Assembly: GCA_963741845.1 (NCBI GenBank) | Contig: CAVUJV010000018.1 | Span: forward strand, 51,542 to 115,541 | Length of the DNA: 64,000 nucleotides | Reading direction: 5' to 3' | From: Roseiarcus sp963741845 | GTDB lineage: Bacteria > Pseudomonadota > Alphaproteobacteria > Rhizobiales > Beijerinckiaceae | Shown: piece by piece, positions 46,978 to 56,344 of the stretch | How positions within the stretch are numbered: the first letter of the stretch is position 1 | How the letters are laid out: each line of letters starts with the position of its first letter | The notes under the pieces: generated by a model | Told to the model about the DNA's origin: nothing | The model's input: only the letters and a program-made list of their open reading frames with translations | The model's database searches: none | Program-made: the position numbers and the translations under genes

Positions 46978-47945
46978 GTCGTCCTCGCCACGCTCTGGAA
47001 CCTCACTTCGCGCAACCGATTGACGCCGACCGCCCAGAGGATCAGGAGTCCGAGCACGACCTCAACGAAGTAGGGATCAATGTGAAAGATCACCAGCGCC
47101 TGCGTGATGATCGCGACGATCACGACGCCGAACAATGTGCCGAAGACGCTGACATGTCCGCCGCTGAGCGCGGCGCCGCCGATGACGGGAGCGGCGAACG
47201 AGAGGATCAACCAATCGTCGCCAATCGAGGGCTGACCGAGTTGCAAGCGTGCGACCAGCATGATCCCAGCAAGCGCGGCGAGAAAGCCGGAAATCGCGTG
47301 CGCTGAAATGACCGTACGCGCAATTGAAACGCCGGAAAGCTCCGCCGCGTTCGCATTGCCGCCGACGGCGAGGATGTATCGCCCGATCCGCTGGCGATAG
47401 AGCAAATACCACATGCCGGCGACGATGAGCGCGGCGGGCAGGGCGAGCCAGGGAACGGGACCGATAATCGTGGTGTTGCCGAACGCTTTCACGCTCGCGG
47501 GAATGCCGTAGAACGGTTGCGCGCGCGTTATGCCAAGATCCGCCCCCTTGAAGATCGAGAGGCTGGCGAGCGTGATGATGAACGCCGAAATGCCGGTGCG
47601 CGCGATCAGATAGCCGTTGATGAGGCCCGCGGCAACGCCAACCGCAAGACCCGCCACCGCCGCGAGAACCGGCGGAAAACCCCACACTTGCATCAGGCCG
47701 GCGAAACAGATCGCGGAAAGGCCGCCGATTGCGCCGATAGCCAGATTCATCTGGCCGATGGCGATGATGACCATTTGCGACATCGCGATCACGCAGTTGA
47801 CCGACGCCGCGAGGAACAGGATCTGGATGTTGAACGGCGAAAGGAACGAAGGGTAAAATGCGCTGATGCCGATCGAGGCCGCCACGATGATGGCGAGCGG
47901 TCCAAACCAGTCGGTGCGCAGAAAATGCGAAAAAAAGGCGGTCAT
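46974..47945 (-). CDS. Sugar ABC transporter permease (RbsC type), second
   Basis: A 323-residue membrane protein with eight to ten helices. It has the AIGQMNLAIGAIGGLSAICF segment and the cytoplasmic loop VGGNANAAELSGVSIARTVI typical of RbsC-like permeases, plus GGAALSGGHVSVFGTLFGVV near the C-terminus. It overlaps the ATPase gene and the other permease gene by 4 bases each. Together with the paralogous permease it would form a heterodimeric channel. Confidence 0.88.
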   Translation of the reverse strand: MTAFFSHFLRTDWFGPLAIIVAASIGISAFYPSFLSPFNIQILFLAASVNCVIAMSQMVIIAIGQMNLAIGAIGGLSAICFAGLMQVWGFPPVLAAVAGLAVGVAAGLINGYLIARTGISAFIITLASLSIFKGADLGITRAQPFYGIPASVKAFGNTTIIGPVPWLALPAALIVAGMWYLLYRQRIGRYILAVGGNANAAELSGVSIARTVISAHAISGFLAALAGIMLVARLQLGQPSIGDDWLILSFAAPVIGGAALSGGHVSVFGTLFGVVIVAIITQALVIFHIDPYFVEVVLGLLILWAVGVNRLREVRFQSVARTT

Positions 47946-49006
47946 CGCGCCAGGCTCCCCATTCGCGCCAGGAGCGACCGTCGTGCAAGGTCCATCAGCA
48001 CCGCGAGCAGCAGGAGCAGCCCGAGCCAGGTCTGCACCCAGAATTCGCCAATGCGATATTGCAGCAGTCCGTTCGTCAATTCGCTGACAAGCACGGAACC
48101 AAGGAACGCGCCGAGCACCGAGACGCGACCGCCCGCGAGCGCCGTGCCGCCCAAAACAGGCCCGAGGAACGCCGGCAGCAGCCAGTCCTGTCCGAGATCG
48201 CCGGCCATCGAGGGAATGGCCGCGCCCGTGCGCGCGACGACCATGATCGCGGCGATCCCAGCGAGAATGCCCGAGAGAATGTGGCAGATGACGAAGATGC
48301 GCCCAACCCTTACGCCCGAGAGTTCCGCCGCAGCCGCGTTGGCGCCGGCCGCGAGCATTTCGCGCCCCAGTGGCGTCAGGCGATAGAGCGCCATCAGGCC
48401 CAAACCGACCACAATGCTGACAATCAGCAGCGCCGAGACGTAGCCTTCGATCCGCATTTTCCCGAATGCGGAAATCTCGGGCGGCAGGTCGCGAAACGCC
48501 TGTGCACGGCTGATGAAGACCATCATGCCGAAGAATACGCTCATCGTCGCCAGCGTGATGATGAAGCTGTGCAACCCGGAGCGGACGATCAGCACGCCGT
48601 TGACCGCGCCGAGCGCGCCGCCGAGCGCGAGCGCCCCGGCGATCGAAAGCGGGACCGGCAGGCCGACGCGCTCGAGCAGCCAGCCCATCGCCATCGCCGC
48701 GCAGGCGCCGATGGCGCCGACCGAGAGATTGAGGCCCCCGGTTACAATCACGACCATCATCGAGAAGCCGATCATGATGTCGATCGCCGTCGTTCGGCCG
48801 AGCGTGAAGAGATTGAATTGCGAGCCGAAGCCCGGCGTTCCCAACGCGAAGATCGCACCGAAGATCGCGATCAGCGCGATGAGCCCGAATTCGTTGGTGA
48901 GCAGCAGGCGCCCCGGAGCGGGGAGTTCGGTCCAGGCGATAGCCCCGCGCGCCCGCTTGGCGTCAGAGGCCGCTTGGGAGCCTTCGATCGGGGCCGGAGC
49001 GTTCAT
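47942..49006 (-). CDS. Sugar ABC transporter permease (RbsC type), first
   Basis: A 354-residue permease. A charged N-terminal tail of about 30 residues precedes the first helix. Family motifs are MMVVIVTGGLNLSVGAIGAC, AAGANAAAAELSGVRVGRIF (the ATPase-docking loop) and GGTALAGGRVSVLGAFLGSV. It is a paralogue of the next permease, and the pair points to a heterodimeric pore. A hairpin-bearing spacer of 158 bases separates it from the binding-protein gene upstream. Confidence 0.88.
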   Translation of the reverse strand: MNAPAPIEGSQAASDAKRARGAIAWTELPAPGRLLLTNEFGLIALIAIFGAIFALGTPGFGSQFNLFTLGRTTAIDIMIGFSMMVVIVTGGLNLSVGAIGACAAMAMGWLLERVGLPVPLSIAGALALGGALGAVNGVLIVRSGLHSFIITLATMSVFFGMMVFISRAQAFRDLPPEISAFGKMRIEGYVSALLIVSIVVGLGLMALYRLTPLGREMLAAGANAAAAELSGVRVGRIFVICHILSGILAGIAAIMVVARTGAAIPSMAGDLGQDWLLPAFLGPVLGGTALAGGRVSVLGAFLGSVLVSELTNGLLQYRIGEFWVQTWLGLLLLLAVLMDLARRSLLARMGSLAR

Positions 49007-49124
49007 CTTAAGGCCTATCGCCGATCAAACCTGCAGGTTTCATCCCCTTCGCCCGCGTGCAGGCGAAAGACGGTCGAAGGGCCGGATGAGAATAGAATCC
49101 TCTACAATCTCACCCCGGCCCTCT

Positions 49125-49163
49125 GAGCGGCAGAAGGAGCCGCTCGCTTCGAGCCTGCTCGAA
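49125..49163. terminator. Two hairpins between binding-protein and permease genes
   Basis: GAGCGGC (49125-49131) pairs with GCCGCTC (49139-49145), and TTCGAGC (49148-49154) with GCTCGAA (49157-49163). They lie just after the binding-protein stop on the minus strand. Such intercistronic hairpins usually keep binding-protein mRNA more abundant than the permease part. There is no long T-run, so full termination is doubtful. Confidence 0.5.
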
Positions 49164-49164
49164 C

Positions 49165-50202
49165 TCACGGGCAGGTGAGATAAGTCTTCTCGAAATCGGC
49201 AAAGATTTTCTTTGTAATCGACTGCATCGAGGCGACATAATTGTCGACGGCGTCCTTGTCGGCGTAGACGGTGCCGGAGTCGATGAAGCGGTTGGTCAGC
49301 GCGATCGTCTTGAACGGCGCGTCGGCCTTCACCTTGCAGCCGTGGCGTAGCTTGTCGAGCGCGTAGGAGCCGATGTAACCTTGGCCATAGGGATTTTGCA
49401 GCATCGTGCCGTTGACATAACCGTCCTTGATCGCCTTCAACACGACTTCGTCATGGTCGATGCCGACCATCTTGATGCGCTTGTCGCCGATTTTGCGAAG
49501 CGCATTGGCCGCGACAACAGCGGGCACCCAGGCGGTAGTGATGATGCCGTCGACGTCGCCCGCGTGAGCGGCGAGATACGCGTTGATCTTCTCTTCGGCG
49601 GGCTCGGGCGCATCGATGTCGGCAATCACCTGAACAACGCTGACGGCGCCGTTCGTTTCCTTGGCCGCCTTCTCCACCGCGTCAATGCGTAACTGCGTAT
49701 TCGGATCGACGAGGAAGCCGGTGAAATGCGCGATGCGGCCCTTGCCGCCCATCGCCTTGATCAGCTCTTTCGTGCCCAGATACGCCGAATTGCCGGTGTC
49801 GGTGCCAAAGCAGAACGACGCCGTCGTCGGCTCCTTGAGGCAGCCGGCGGTCGCAATGACGGGCGCGCCGTTTTCCGTCAGTTCCTGAACCGTACTGTTA
49901 GAGCCGACGGGATCGCCCGGGAACACCAGAAACGCGTTGTAGCCCTGGCTCAGCAGGCTCTCGAGCAGCGAATTCTGCAGGCTGAGCTCCCATTTTTGGG
50001 GAACCCGATAGTCGGCCGCGCCGAGGTTGAAATCCTTCATCGCGTCTTGCCCGGCCTTCTCCCAGGCGGCGAAATAGGGGTGCGGGCCTCCGGGCACAAG
50101 CGCGACCTTGGTCGCCTCCGCGGCCTGAGCGGTCGTCGCCCACGCCGATAAGGCCATCGCGGCGGCGGCAATCGTATTCAGCGCGGAAATTGAGCGAAGC
50201 AT
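49165..50202 (-). CDS. Periplasmic sugar-binding protein
   Basis: A 345-residue type I periplasmic binding protein from ATG 50202, with AGGAGG 5 bases upstream. The signal peptide is LNTIAAAAMALSAWATTAQA, cleaved before AEATKVALVPGG. Family features are GPHPYFAAWEKAGQDAMKDF near residue 38, DGIITTAWVPAVVAANAL and IGDKRIKMVGIDHDE in the second lobe. It belongs to the ribose/xylose/rhamnose-binding group (Peripla_BP_4). It is the first gene of the leftward transport operon and is expressed divergently from the GntR regulator. The sugar is not evident; a deoxysugar is suggested by the mutarotase and dehydratase next door. Confidence 0.87.
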   Translation of the reverse strand: MLRSISALNTIAAAAMALSAWATTAQAAEATKVALVPGGPHPYFAAWEKAGQDAMKDFNLGAADYRVPQKWELSLQNSLLESLLSQGYNAFLVFPGDPVGSNSTVQELTENGAPVIATAGCLKEPTTASFCFGTDTGNSAYLGTKELIKAMGGKGRIAHFTGFLVDPNTQLRIDAVEKAAKETNGAVSVVQVIADIDAPEPAEEKINAYLAAHAGDVDGIITTAWVPAVVAANALRKIGDKRIKMVGIDHDEVVLKAIKDGYVNGTMLQNPYGQGYIGSYALDKLRHGCKVKADAPFKTIALTNRFIDSGTVYADKDAVDNYVASMQSITKKIFADFEKTYLTCP

Positions 50203-50294
50203 CCATTCCTCCTGAAGGTTTCCTCGCGCCTGTTCGTTGACAGGTCGGCGCCCTGCGGATCGGTCGGGGGGAAATGACCTCTTGTGGGCAATAG

Positions 50295-50308
50295 GTACAC
50301 TAGTATAC
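50295..50308. promoter_or_regulatory. Candidate GntR operator, near-perfect palindrome
   Basis: GTACACTAGTATAC is palindromic around the central CTAG with one mismatched pair. It lies in the 168-base divergent spacer, 93 bases from the binding-protein start and 63 bases before the GntR start. FadR-type GntR proteins bind short palindromes of this kind, so it is the best candidate for autoregulation and for control of the transporter. Confidence 0.6.
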
Positions 50309-50370
50309 AAGTTTGCCCTCGGCAACGGCTTTTGTCGGTCGGGCTGTCGCGAATTTTGGGAACGAGGCCG

Positions 50371-51099
50371 ATGACGGCGGCTCTGGCGGTCGAAATCGAG
50401 GACGAAGACGACGCCCTCCTGCGGCTGACCATCCATTTCGATCGGCGCCGCCAAGTCAGCGACCAGGTCTACGAGGCCCTGAAGAAGGCCATCATCTCGC
50501 TGCGGTTGCCGCCGGGGACGCTGATCAGCGAAAACCGTATCTGCCGCCAGATCGGCGTTTCGCGCACTCCGGTGCGCAGCGCGATCACCCGGCTCGTCGA
50601 GGACGCGTTGATCGAAGTCTTTCCGCAAAAGGGCAGCTTCGTCGCGCCGATCAAGCTCAGCGCGGTGCGCAACAACCATTTCATTCGAAAGGCCCTCGAA
50701 ATCGCCGTGCTGCGCCGCGCTGCCGAGGCCTGGACGCCTGAACTCGCGGCACGATCGCGGCAGATCCTGATGGGCCAGGCCGCAGCCTTGGCCGACGGGG
50801 ACGTCGAGCGCTTCCATGAACTCGACGAGGAGTTCCATCGCTCCTTCTGCTCGGCCGCGGACCTGGGAGGCGTCTGGAACACAATCCAGATCGCCAAGGC
50901 GCGGGTCGACCGGGTCCACCGGCTCGCGTCGGAATTGGGCCGCCTGCCCCTCGTCGTCGCCGAACACGGCGCCATCCTGGACGCGCTCGACGGCGGCGAC
51001 CCCGAGCGGGCGGCGGAGCAACTCGACTACCATCTCGAACGCGCGCCCGCGATCATGGAAACGCTGATCGGGTCACACGAGAAATACTTCGTCGAATAG
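50371..51099 (+). CDS. GntR-family regulator, FadR/FCD subgroup
   Basis: A 242-residue repressor from ATG 50371. The N-terminal winged helix is QVYEALKKAIISLRLPPGTL, then SENRICRQIGVSRTPVRSAI and PQKGSFV. The C-terminal FCD domain is all-helical, with the metal-binding Asp/His set in LDEEFHRSFC and VAEHGAILDALDGGDPERAA. The domain usually binds a metal and a small organic acid or sugar acid. It lies divergent to the transport operon and 28 bases upstream of the dehydratase on the same strand, so it is likely the local substrate sensor. Confidence 0.87.
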   Translation: MTAALAVEIEDEDDALLRLTIHFDRRRQVSDQVYEALKKAIISLRLPPGTLISENRICRQIGVSRTPVRSAITRLVEDALIEVFPQKGSFVAPIKLSAVRNNHFIRKALEIAVLRRAAEAWTPELAARSRQILMGQAAALADGDVERFHELDEEFHRSFCSAADLGGVWNTIQIAKARVDRVHRLASELGRLPLVVAEHGAILDALDGGDPERAAEQLDYHLERAPAIMETLIGSHEKYFVE

Positions 51100-51127
51100 A
51101 ACGACGCAGACCAACGGGAGGAACAGG

Positions 51128-52240
51128 ATGGCGACCATCGCGCGCGTCGAAATCCGCATGGTCGATCTCAAGCCCAAGGTGAAGCGCGTCGACGCGATCC
51201 AGTCCTTCGTCAGTCAGGAGACGCCCTTTGTCCGCATCACCGATTCCGACGGCGCGGTCGGGGTCGGCTACAGCTACACGATCGGCACCGGTGGCCCCGC
51301 CATTGTCGAACTCCTCGCCCGCTCACTTGCCCCCGCGCTACTGGGGCGCGACGGAGCGCAGGTCGAGAAGATCTGGCGCGATCTCCTTTTCCTCACGCAT
51401 GCGACTTCGGTCGGCGCGATTACGAGCCTGGCGCTCGCTGCGATCGACACGGCGTTGTGGGACCTGCGCTGCCGCAAGGCCGGACTTCCGCTGCATGTGA
51501 TGGCGGGCGGCGCCAAGGACCGGATCCGTCTGTACACCACGGAAGGCGGCTGGCTGCATCTGCCGAAACAGGCGCTGGTCGACGACGCGCTCAAGGCGAA
51601 GTCGCTCGGTTTCGGGGGCTCCAAGGTCAAGGTCGGGCGCCCTATCCGCGAGGACGTCGAACGACTGGGCGCGCTGCGTGTGGCCCTCGGCGCGGATTTC
51701 GAGATTCTCACCGATGCCAATCAGGCCTTCAACGTCGACGAGGCGATCCGCCGCGCCCGCCATTACGAGGCCGCCGACATCGGCTGGTTCGAAGAGCCTC
51801 TGCCCGCCGACGACATCGAGGGGCACGTGAGGCTTTCGCGATCGACGTCGATCCCCATCGCGGTTGGCGAGAGCCTCTACGGGCTTTCGCACTTTCGCGA
51901 CTATCTGCAACGCGGGGCCTGCTCCATTGTCCAAGTCGACGTCGCGCGCATCGGCGGCGTGACGCCCTGGCTGAAGACCGCCCATTTGGCGGAAGCCTAC
52001 AATGTCGCTGTCTGCCCCCACTTCCTGATGGAACTGCATGTCGCGCTGTGCTGTGCGGCGCCGAATTCCCGCTGGTTGGAATACATTCCCCAGTTGGACA
52101 ACCTGACGACCGAGCCGATGCGGATCCGCGACGGCCACGCTGAGCCCAGCGAAGCGCCGGGCCTCGGCATCAGTTGGGATTTCGAGGCGATCGAGCGACT
52201 GACCGCCGAAGGGAGCCGGCGCGACCTGCGCTTGCCCTGA
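51128..52240 (+). CDS. Enolase-superfamily dehydratase (mandelate racemase/muconate lactonising family)
   Basis: A 370-residue enzyme with GGGAGGAACAGG before ATG 51128. The N-terminal capping domain runs to about residue 125, with the flexible loop AIQSFVSQETPFVRITD. The barrel carries the base motif KVKVG near residue 165, metal ligands in ILTDANQAFN, WFEEPLPADD and VGESLYG, and CPHFLMELHV, which supplies the His of the His-Asp dyad. These residues fit acid-sugar dehydratases that abstract the alpha-proton of a sugar acid such as L-rhamnonate, L-fuconate or galactarate. The exact substrate is not determined by the motifs. It shares an operon with the GntR regulator and the mutarotase. Confidence 0.85.
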   Translation: MATIARVEIRMVDLKPKVKRVDAIQSFVSQETPFVRITDSDGAVGVGYSYTIGTGGPAIVELLARSLAPALLGRDGAQVEKIWRDLLFLTHATSVGAITSLALAAIDTALWDLRCRKAGLPLHVMAGGAKDRIRLYTTEGGWLHLPKQALVDDALKAKSLGFGGSKVKVGRPIREDVERLGALRVALGADFEILTDANQAFNVDEAIRRARHYEAADIGWFEEPLPADDIEGHVRLSRSTSIPIAVGESLYGLSHFRDYLQRGACSIVQVDVARIGGVTPWLKTAHLAEAYNVAVCPHFLMELHVALCCAAPNSRWLEYIPQLDNLTTEPMRIRDGHAEPSEAPGLGISWDFEAIERLTAEGSRRDLRLP

Positions 52241-52264
52241 CGCTCGCCTTTTCAGGAGACAGAC

Positions 52265-52594
52265 ATGAAACGAATGGGGCTGTGCAATCGGCTGCGGCCG
52301 GAAAAGGCCGAGGAATATAAGCGCCTGCACGCAACCGCTTGGCCCGGCGTGCTTGCGACGATCTCCGCCTGCAACATCCGAAACTTCAGCATTTTTCTGC
52401 GCGAGCCGGAAATGCTGCTGTTCGCCTATTGGGAATATCACGGTGTGGATTTCGCTGCCGACGCCGCCAAAATGGCCGCAGATCCCATCACGCGCGACTG
52501 GTGGAATCTTACAGACCCTTGCCAGGAGCCTTATGAGACACGCGCCGCCGGAACGTGGTGGGCCGATATGACGGAGCTTTTCCACCATCCTTGA
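52265..52594 (+). CDS. L-rhamnose mutarotase-like protein (RhaM/DUF718)
   Basis: A 109-residue alpha-beta barrel dimer protein with CAGGAGACAGAC before ATG 52265. It keeps the family core: MGLCNRLRPEKAEEYKRLHA with Tyr and His near residues 18-21, AWPGVLATISACNIRNFSIF, LLFAYWEYHG, and TRDWWNLTDPCQEP with the paired Trp. The family interconverts alpha and beta anomers of L-rhamnose or L-fucose. With the dehydratase and ribose-type ABC importer it indicates catabolism of a 6-deoxyhexose or its acid. It is the last gene before the block of mobile elements. Confidence 0.85.
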   Translation: MKRMGLCNRLRPEKAEEYKRLHATAWPGVLATISACNIRNFSIFLREPEMLLFAYWEYHGVDFAADAAKMAADPITRDWWNLTDPCQEPYETRAAGTWWADMTELFHHP

Positions 52595-52819
52595 TCTTCG
52601 CCATAGGCGCCGGAGCCATTTCCGGGAGCCGCCTTAAACACGCAGTCAGACCCCCGCGCTCGGGGCGACAGTCAAATTTTGGGGCATCCGACGCCCGTCT
52701 GTTGCAAATGGCGCTGACGGACTTTTCGCAGGTCGAGAGCCCGGTCGCGCGCCTGATCACGCCGCGCCACAGGCAGGCGACGCGGAACCTCGGGAAGCCC
52801 CCGGCGCGATAGCGCCGCC

Positions 52820-54030
52820 GGCCAGGGTCGGCCGTTCGGGGCTCGCGGACATCCTCCGCGAGCACGGTCCGCGTGGCGCGAGGCCAACGCGGCCAGTCGA
52901 GCCTCGACCAGCTGAAGGTCATGAGCGCGATCGAGCGCTGCCGCACGGGGACGCTCGGCGGTCACGTGGCGCGCTGCGAGAACCCGGCGTGCGGCCATAC
53001 GCACGTCGCCTACAACTCGTGTCGCAACCGGCATTGCCCGAAGTGCCAGGCCGCGGCGTCGCGCCGATGGCTGGCCGACCGGGAAGCGGAGCTTTTGCCC
53101 GTCCCGTACTTTCACGTCGTCTACACGCTGCCGGGCAAGCTGCGCGACATCGCCTGGCAGAACAAGCGCGTGGTCTACGACCTCCTGATGAAGGCGCGGC
53201 CGAGACGAGCTCGCCATCGCCGCCAATCCCAGGCGCCTCGGGGCCAGGATCGGCGTCACCGCCGTGCTGCACACCTGGGGCTCGACGCTCACCCATCATC
53301 CGCACGTGCACATGATCGTGCCGGGCGGTGGGCTCTCGCCCGACGGATCGCGATGGGTCGCCTGCCGCTCCAACTTCCTCGTGCACGTCAACCTGCTGGC
53401 GCGCCTGTTCAGCGGCAGGATGCTGGCCATGCTCGTGGACGCGCACGCCGCCGGCCGGTTGACATTCTTCAACGCGCAAGCCGGGCTCGCCGACAAGACC
53501 GCATTCAAGCGCTTCCTCGCCCCGCTGAGGCGCATCAAGTGGGTCGTCTACTGCAAGGCGCCGTTCGCTGGACCGAAGCAGGTGCTGCGCTATCTCTCCC
53601 GTTACACCCACCGGGTCGCGATCTCGAACCGCCGCCTCGTCGCGGCCGACGACGCGGGCGTCGCGTTCCGCTGGAAGGATTATCGCATCGACCGGGCCGG
53701 ACCGCTGGAAGACGATGCGGCTTCATCCCGCACGAGTTCATCCGCCGCTTTCTCCTGCACGTGCTGCCCAGGGGCTTCCACCGCATTCGCCATTACGGGC
53801 TCTTCGCCAACGCCAGCCGCGCCGCAAACATCGCAAGAGCCCGCGCGCTGCTCGGCGCCGACCCGCCCGCCGCCGACCCGCAGCCCGGAGGTCAAACCGG
53901 AAGAGCCGCGCGTGGCGCCGTGCCCATGCCCGCGCTGCGGCGCCCGCATGATCGTCATCGAGGTCTTCGCGCGCGGCTGCCAGCCAAGGTGGCGGCCGAG
54001 GCCGGGCAGGTTCGACACGTCATGAGCCGG
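52820..54030 (+). pseudogene. IS91-family transposase, broken by several frameshifts
   Basis: At least four frames are needed to read the protein. They give GLADILREHGP near 52835, then the zinc-binding part GGHVARCENPACGHTHVAYN with SCRNRHCPKCQAAASRRWL, the VPYFHVVYTLPGKLRDIAWQ block, and VLHTWGSTLTHHPHVHMIVP. That last block has the HHPHVH that forms the HUH-like metal site. Then come LRYLSRYTHRVAISNRRLV with the catalytic Tyr region, and HEFIRRFLLHVLPRGFHRIR. IS91 enzymes move by rolling-circle replication. All domains are present, but the breaks near 52880, 53190 and 53715 abolish function unless they are sequence errors. Confidence 0.82.
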
Positions 54031-54389
54031 ACGTCCTCCGCGTCCCGCCGCATCCCCGTTCTGGTGCGCTGGCTCCCCGCCGGCGGCGATCCCTCTCAAC
54101 CCGATTCAGGGCAATCCATGCGCCCGGCGCCCGTCGACGCCCTTCAAACTCCGCTCTCGACGCTTCTTCCCCTCTCTCGCCCCGCCGCGTGCAGGCACCT
54201 GGGCCGCGTCGCCCCGGCGTCGCGCCTCGCATGGAATCCGCCGCCAACCTCAAATCCCCATAGCGCTCGACTCCCAGCCTCTGCCCGGCTGACCGCGACT
54301 TCGTGCCCTGGCGCTTTTTGGACGCCGGCCGTCGGAGCCGGCGGAGAGCCTTGGTGCCGCCGGCGTCCAAAAACCTGCACAGGAGCGCA
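54031..54389 (+). mobile_element. 3' terminal region of the IS91 element
   Basis: A noncoding GC-rich stretch after the transposase. It carries AAATCCCCATA at 54252 and an inverted-repeat-like TGGACGCCGGCCG at 54320, followed by GGCGTCCAAAAACC near 54362. The same landmarks recur at 45.2 kb. The element abuts the truncated IS256 copy at about 54390. Confidence 0.5.
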
Positions 54390-55532
54390 GGCGGTCGAGG
54401 CGAATTGCGGCGTTCTTGGCCGCGCATGAGGACAAGGCTCTGCCGGACGGTCGGCAGCGGGTGGTGCGGCATGGGCATGAACCGTCGCGCGAGATCCAGA
54501 CGGGGATCGGGCCGGTGTTGGTGAGGAAGCCGAAGGCGCGCGACCGCGGCGCGTGCGGCCGACGGGGAGCGCATTCGTTATACCTCGAGGCTTCTTCCGC
54601 TTGTGGGCGCGACGCACGAAGAGCCTCGACGCGCTTCTGCCGGCGCTTTACCTACGCGGCGTCTCGGACGGCGACTTCCAGGAAGTCGCTGGCGGCGCTC
54701 CTGGGCAAGAACGCGGCCAATCTCTCGCCCTCGGTGGTTTCCCGACTAAAGGAGCGAGTGGCGAGACGAGTACGAAGCGCTGGCGCAAGCGTGATCTGTC
54801 GGCGCGCCGCTATGTCTATCTGTGGGCGGACGGCGTCTATCTTCAGGCGCGGATGGAGCCGCAGGCGGAATGCATGCTGGTGCTGATCGGCGCGACGCCC
54901 GAGGGCAAGAAGGAGCTGGTCGGCTTTCACGCCGGCTATCGCGAGAGCGCGCAGAGTTGGAAGGAACTGCTGGTCGAACTGAAGGCGCGCGGCCTGGCGG
55001 CTGGCGCCGGAATTGGACGATTGGCGACGGCGCGCTCGGCTTCTGGAAGGCGCTCGACGAGGCGTTTCCGACGACGCGCCATCAGCGCTGCTGGGTGCAC
55101 ATGACAATCAACGTGCTCGACAAGCTGCCGAAGTCGCTGCAGCTCGCGCGCACACGGGACTTGCGCGAGATCTGGCTCTCGCCGAGCCGCGCGGCGGCGG
55201 AAGCGGCGATGGCGAGCGTTCGTCGGCGAAATTCGCCGCCAAATACGGCGATGCCGTCAAATGTCTCACTCAAGGATCGCGAGGCGCTGCTGACGTTCTT
55301 CGACTTTCCTGCCGAGCACTGGACGCACTTGCGCACGACGAATCCGATCGAAAGTGTATTCGCGACCGTGCGCCACCGCACGGTGCGCATGAAAGGCGCT
55401 TTGTCGCAGGAGACGGCGAAGACCATGGTGTTCAAGCTGATCATGACCGCCTCGAAAAGCTGGCGGCGCCTGCAAGGACAGAATCAGTTGCCGAAAATTA
55501 TGAGCAGGGGTAAAGTTCGCCAACGGAATTGA
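54390..55532 (+). pseudogene. IS256-family transposase, second copy, truncated and frameshifted
   Basis: The N-terminus is cut at the IS91 border. Pieces in several frames read AAHEDKALPDGRQRVVRHGH, the WARRTKSLDALLPALYLRGV block, LSARRYVYLWADGVYLQARM with the first Asp, and VLIGATPEGKKELVGFHAGY. A further frame then gives the TTRHQRCWVHMTINVLDKLP signature block and EHWTHLRTTNPIESVFATVR with the catalytic Glu. It belongs to a different IS256 subgroup from the copy at 35.7 kb. At least three frameshifts, one near 55010. It lies tail-to-tail against the Toprim gene remnant. Confidence 0.82.
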
Positions 55533-55589
55533 GAACGCCGCCGAAACCGAGATCCGCCGCCTGATCTGCGCCGTCACCCACTTCCGGCA

Positions 55590-56344
55590 TAGCTGCGCCT
55601 TAAGAGCCGCGATCGTGCCGGGCCCCATGCCCCCGCCCGTCGCTGCGTAAAGTTATCAACGCGAAGGCTTTCCAGGGCGGCCACGCTCAGCGCATCAATG
55701 GCAGCCTCGGCGAGAATCAGCCTCGGAAGCGGAGGGCCCTCCGGGGGTAAGCGGAACAGCGACTTGATCCCGCCAGTCAGCGAACCTTTGTACGTCGGCC
55801 CGCGCACATCGACATGGGCGACGGCGCCGGCGGCATCGCGATGCGCGAACCAGGCGCTCCCGACCGGCCCTTCCCGCAGCACGTCCGCCGCGGAGGCGGC
55901 CTCGATGACCGCCGCGGGGACCCCGCGCCGCCGCGTGAGATAGCGCCAAGTCGGCGAGTTGCGCCAAACGGTCTTTCGCGCGGCCCAACGTTCGGCGACG
56001 GGCTTGTCTGGGTCGTTGTAGCGCCCTGCCCTGTCGGCCGGTGGAAAGCTTGGCGACAGGCCTGCGAATTCGCGCAGGCGCTTGCGGACGTGGCCGAAAC
56101 TCAGGCCCGGGTCGAGCTTTTGCACCAGTCCAAAGACGTCGCCCTTGGCGTCGCTGGTCGGATCCCACCATCCGCGGCCGGCGTGGCTGACGATGAGGAT
56201 TTCGCCCTTGCCGCGACGGTACTTCAGGCTGAGTTTTGTGCTCTCCTTCCGATCCAATCTCCACGGTGGTGGCGTAAGCTCCAGCACCACAGCGCAATGT
56301 ACCTTGTCGCGCAATTCCTCGATTTCAGGGTCGTGTCCGGCCAT
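55590..56344 (-). pseudogene. Toprim-domain protein of plasmid/phage primase type, broken
   Basis: From ATG 56344 (GAGGAGCGGAC upstream) the frame reads MAGHDPEIEELRDKVHCAVV, a CHC2-like start. It continues KLSLKYRRGKGEILIVSHAG, WWDPTSDAKGDVFGLVQKL and VAERWAARKTVWRNSPTWRY. The Toprim core follows: AHVDVRGPTYKGSLTGGIKS, then PRLILAEAAIDALSVAALES with the catalytic Glu. Near 55650 the frame is lost. The expected ATGGGMGPGTIAAL appears in another frame and is then cut by the end of the IS256 copy near 55590. The family (DUF3991/Toprim) is common on plasmids and integrative elements of Hyphomicrobiales and probably handles primers or DNA ends. Confidence 0.72.

Noticed and set aside
48059..49126. 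A 355-codon plus-strand frame opposite the first sugar permease
   Set aside because: Antisense of a membrane protein gives long charged frames; no start site or domain supports it.
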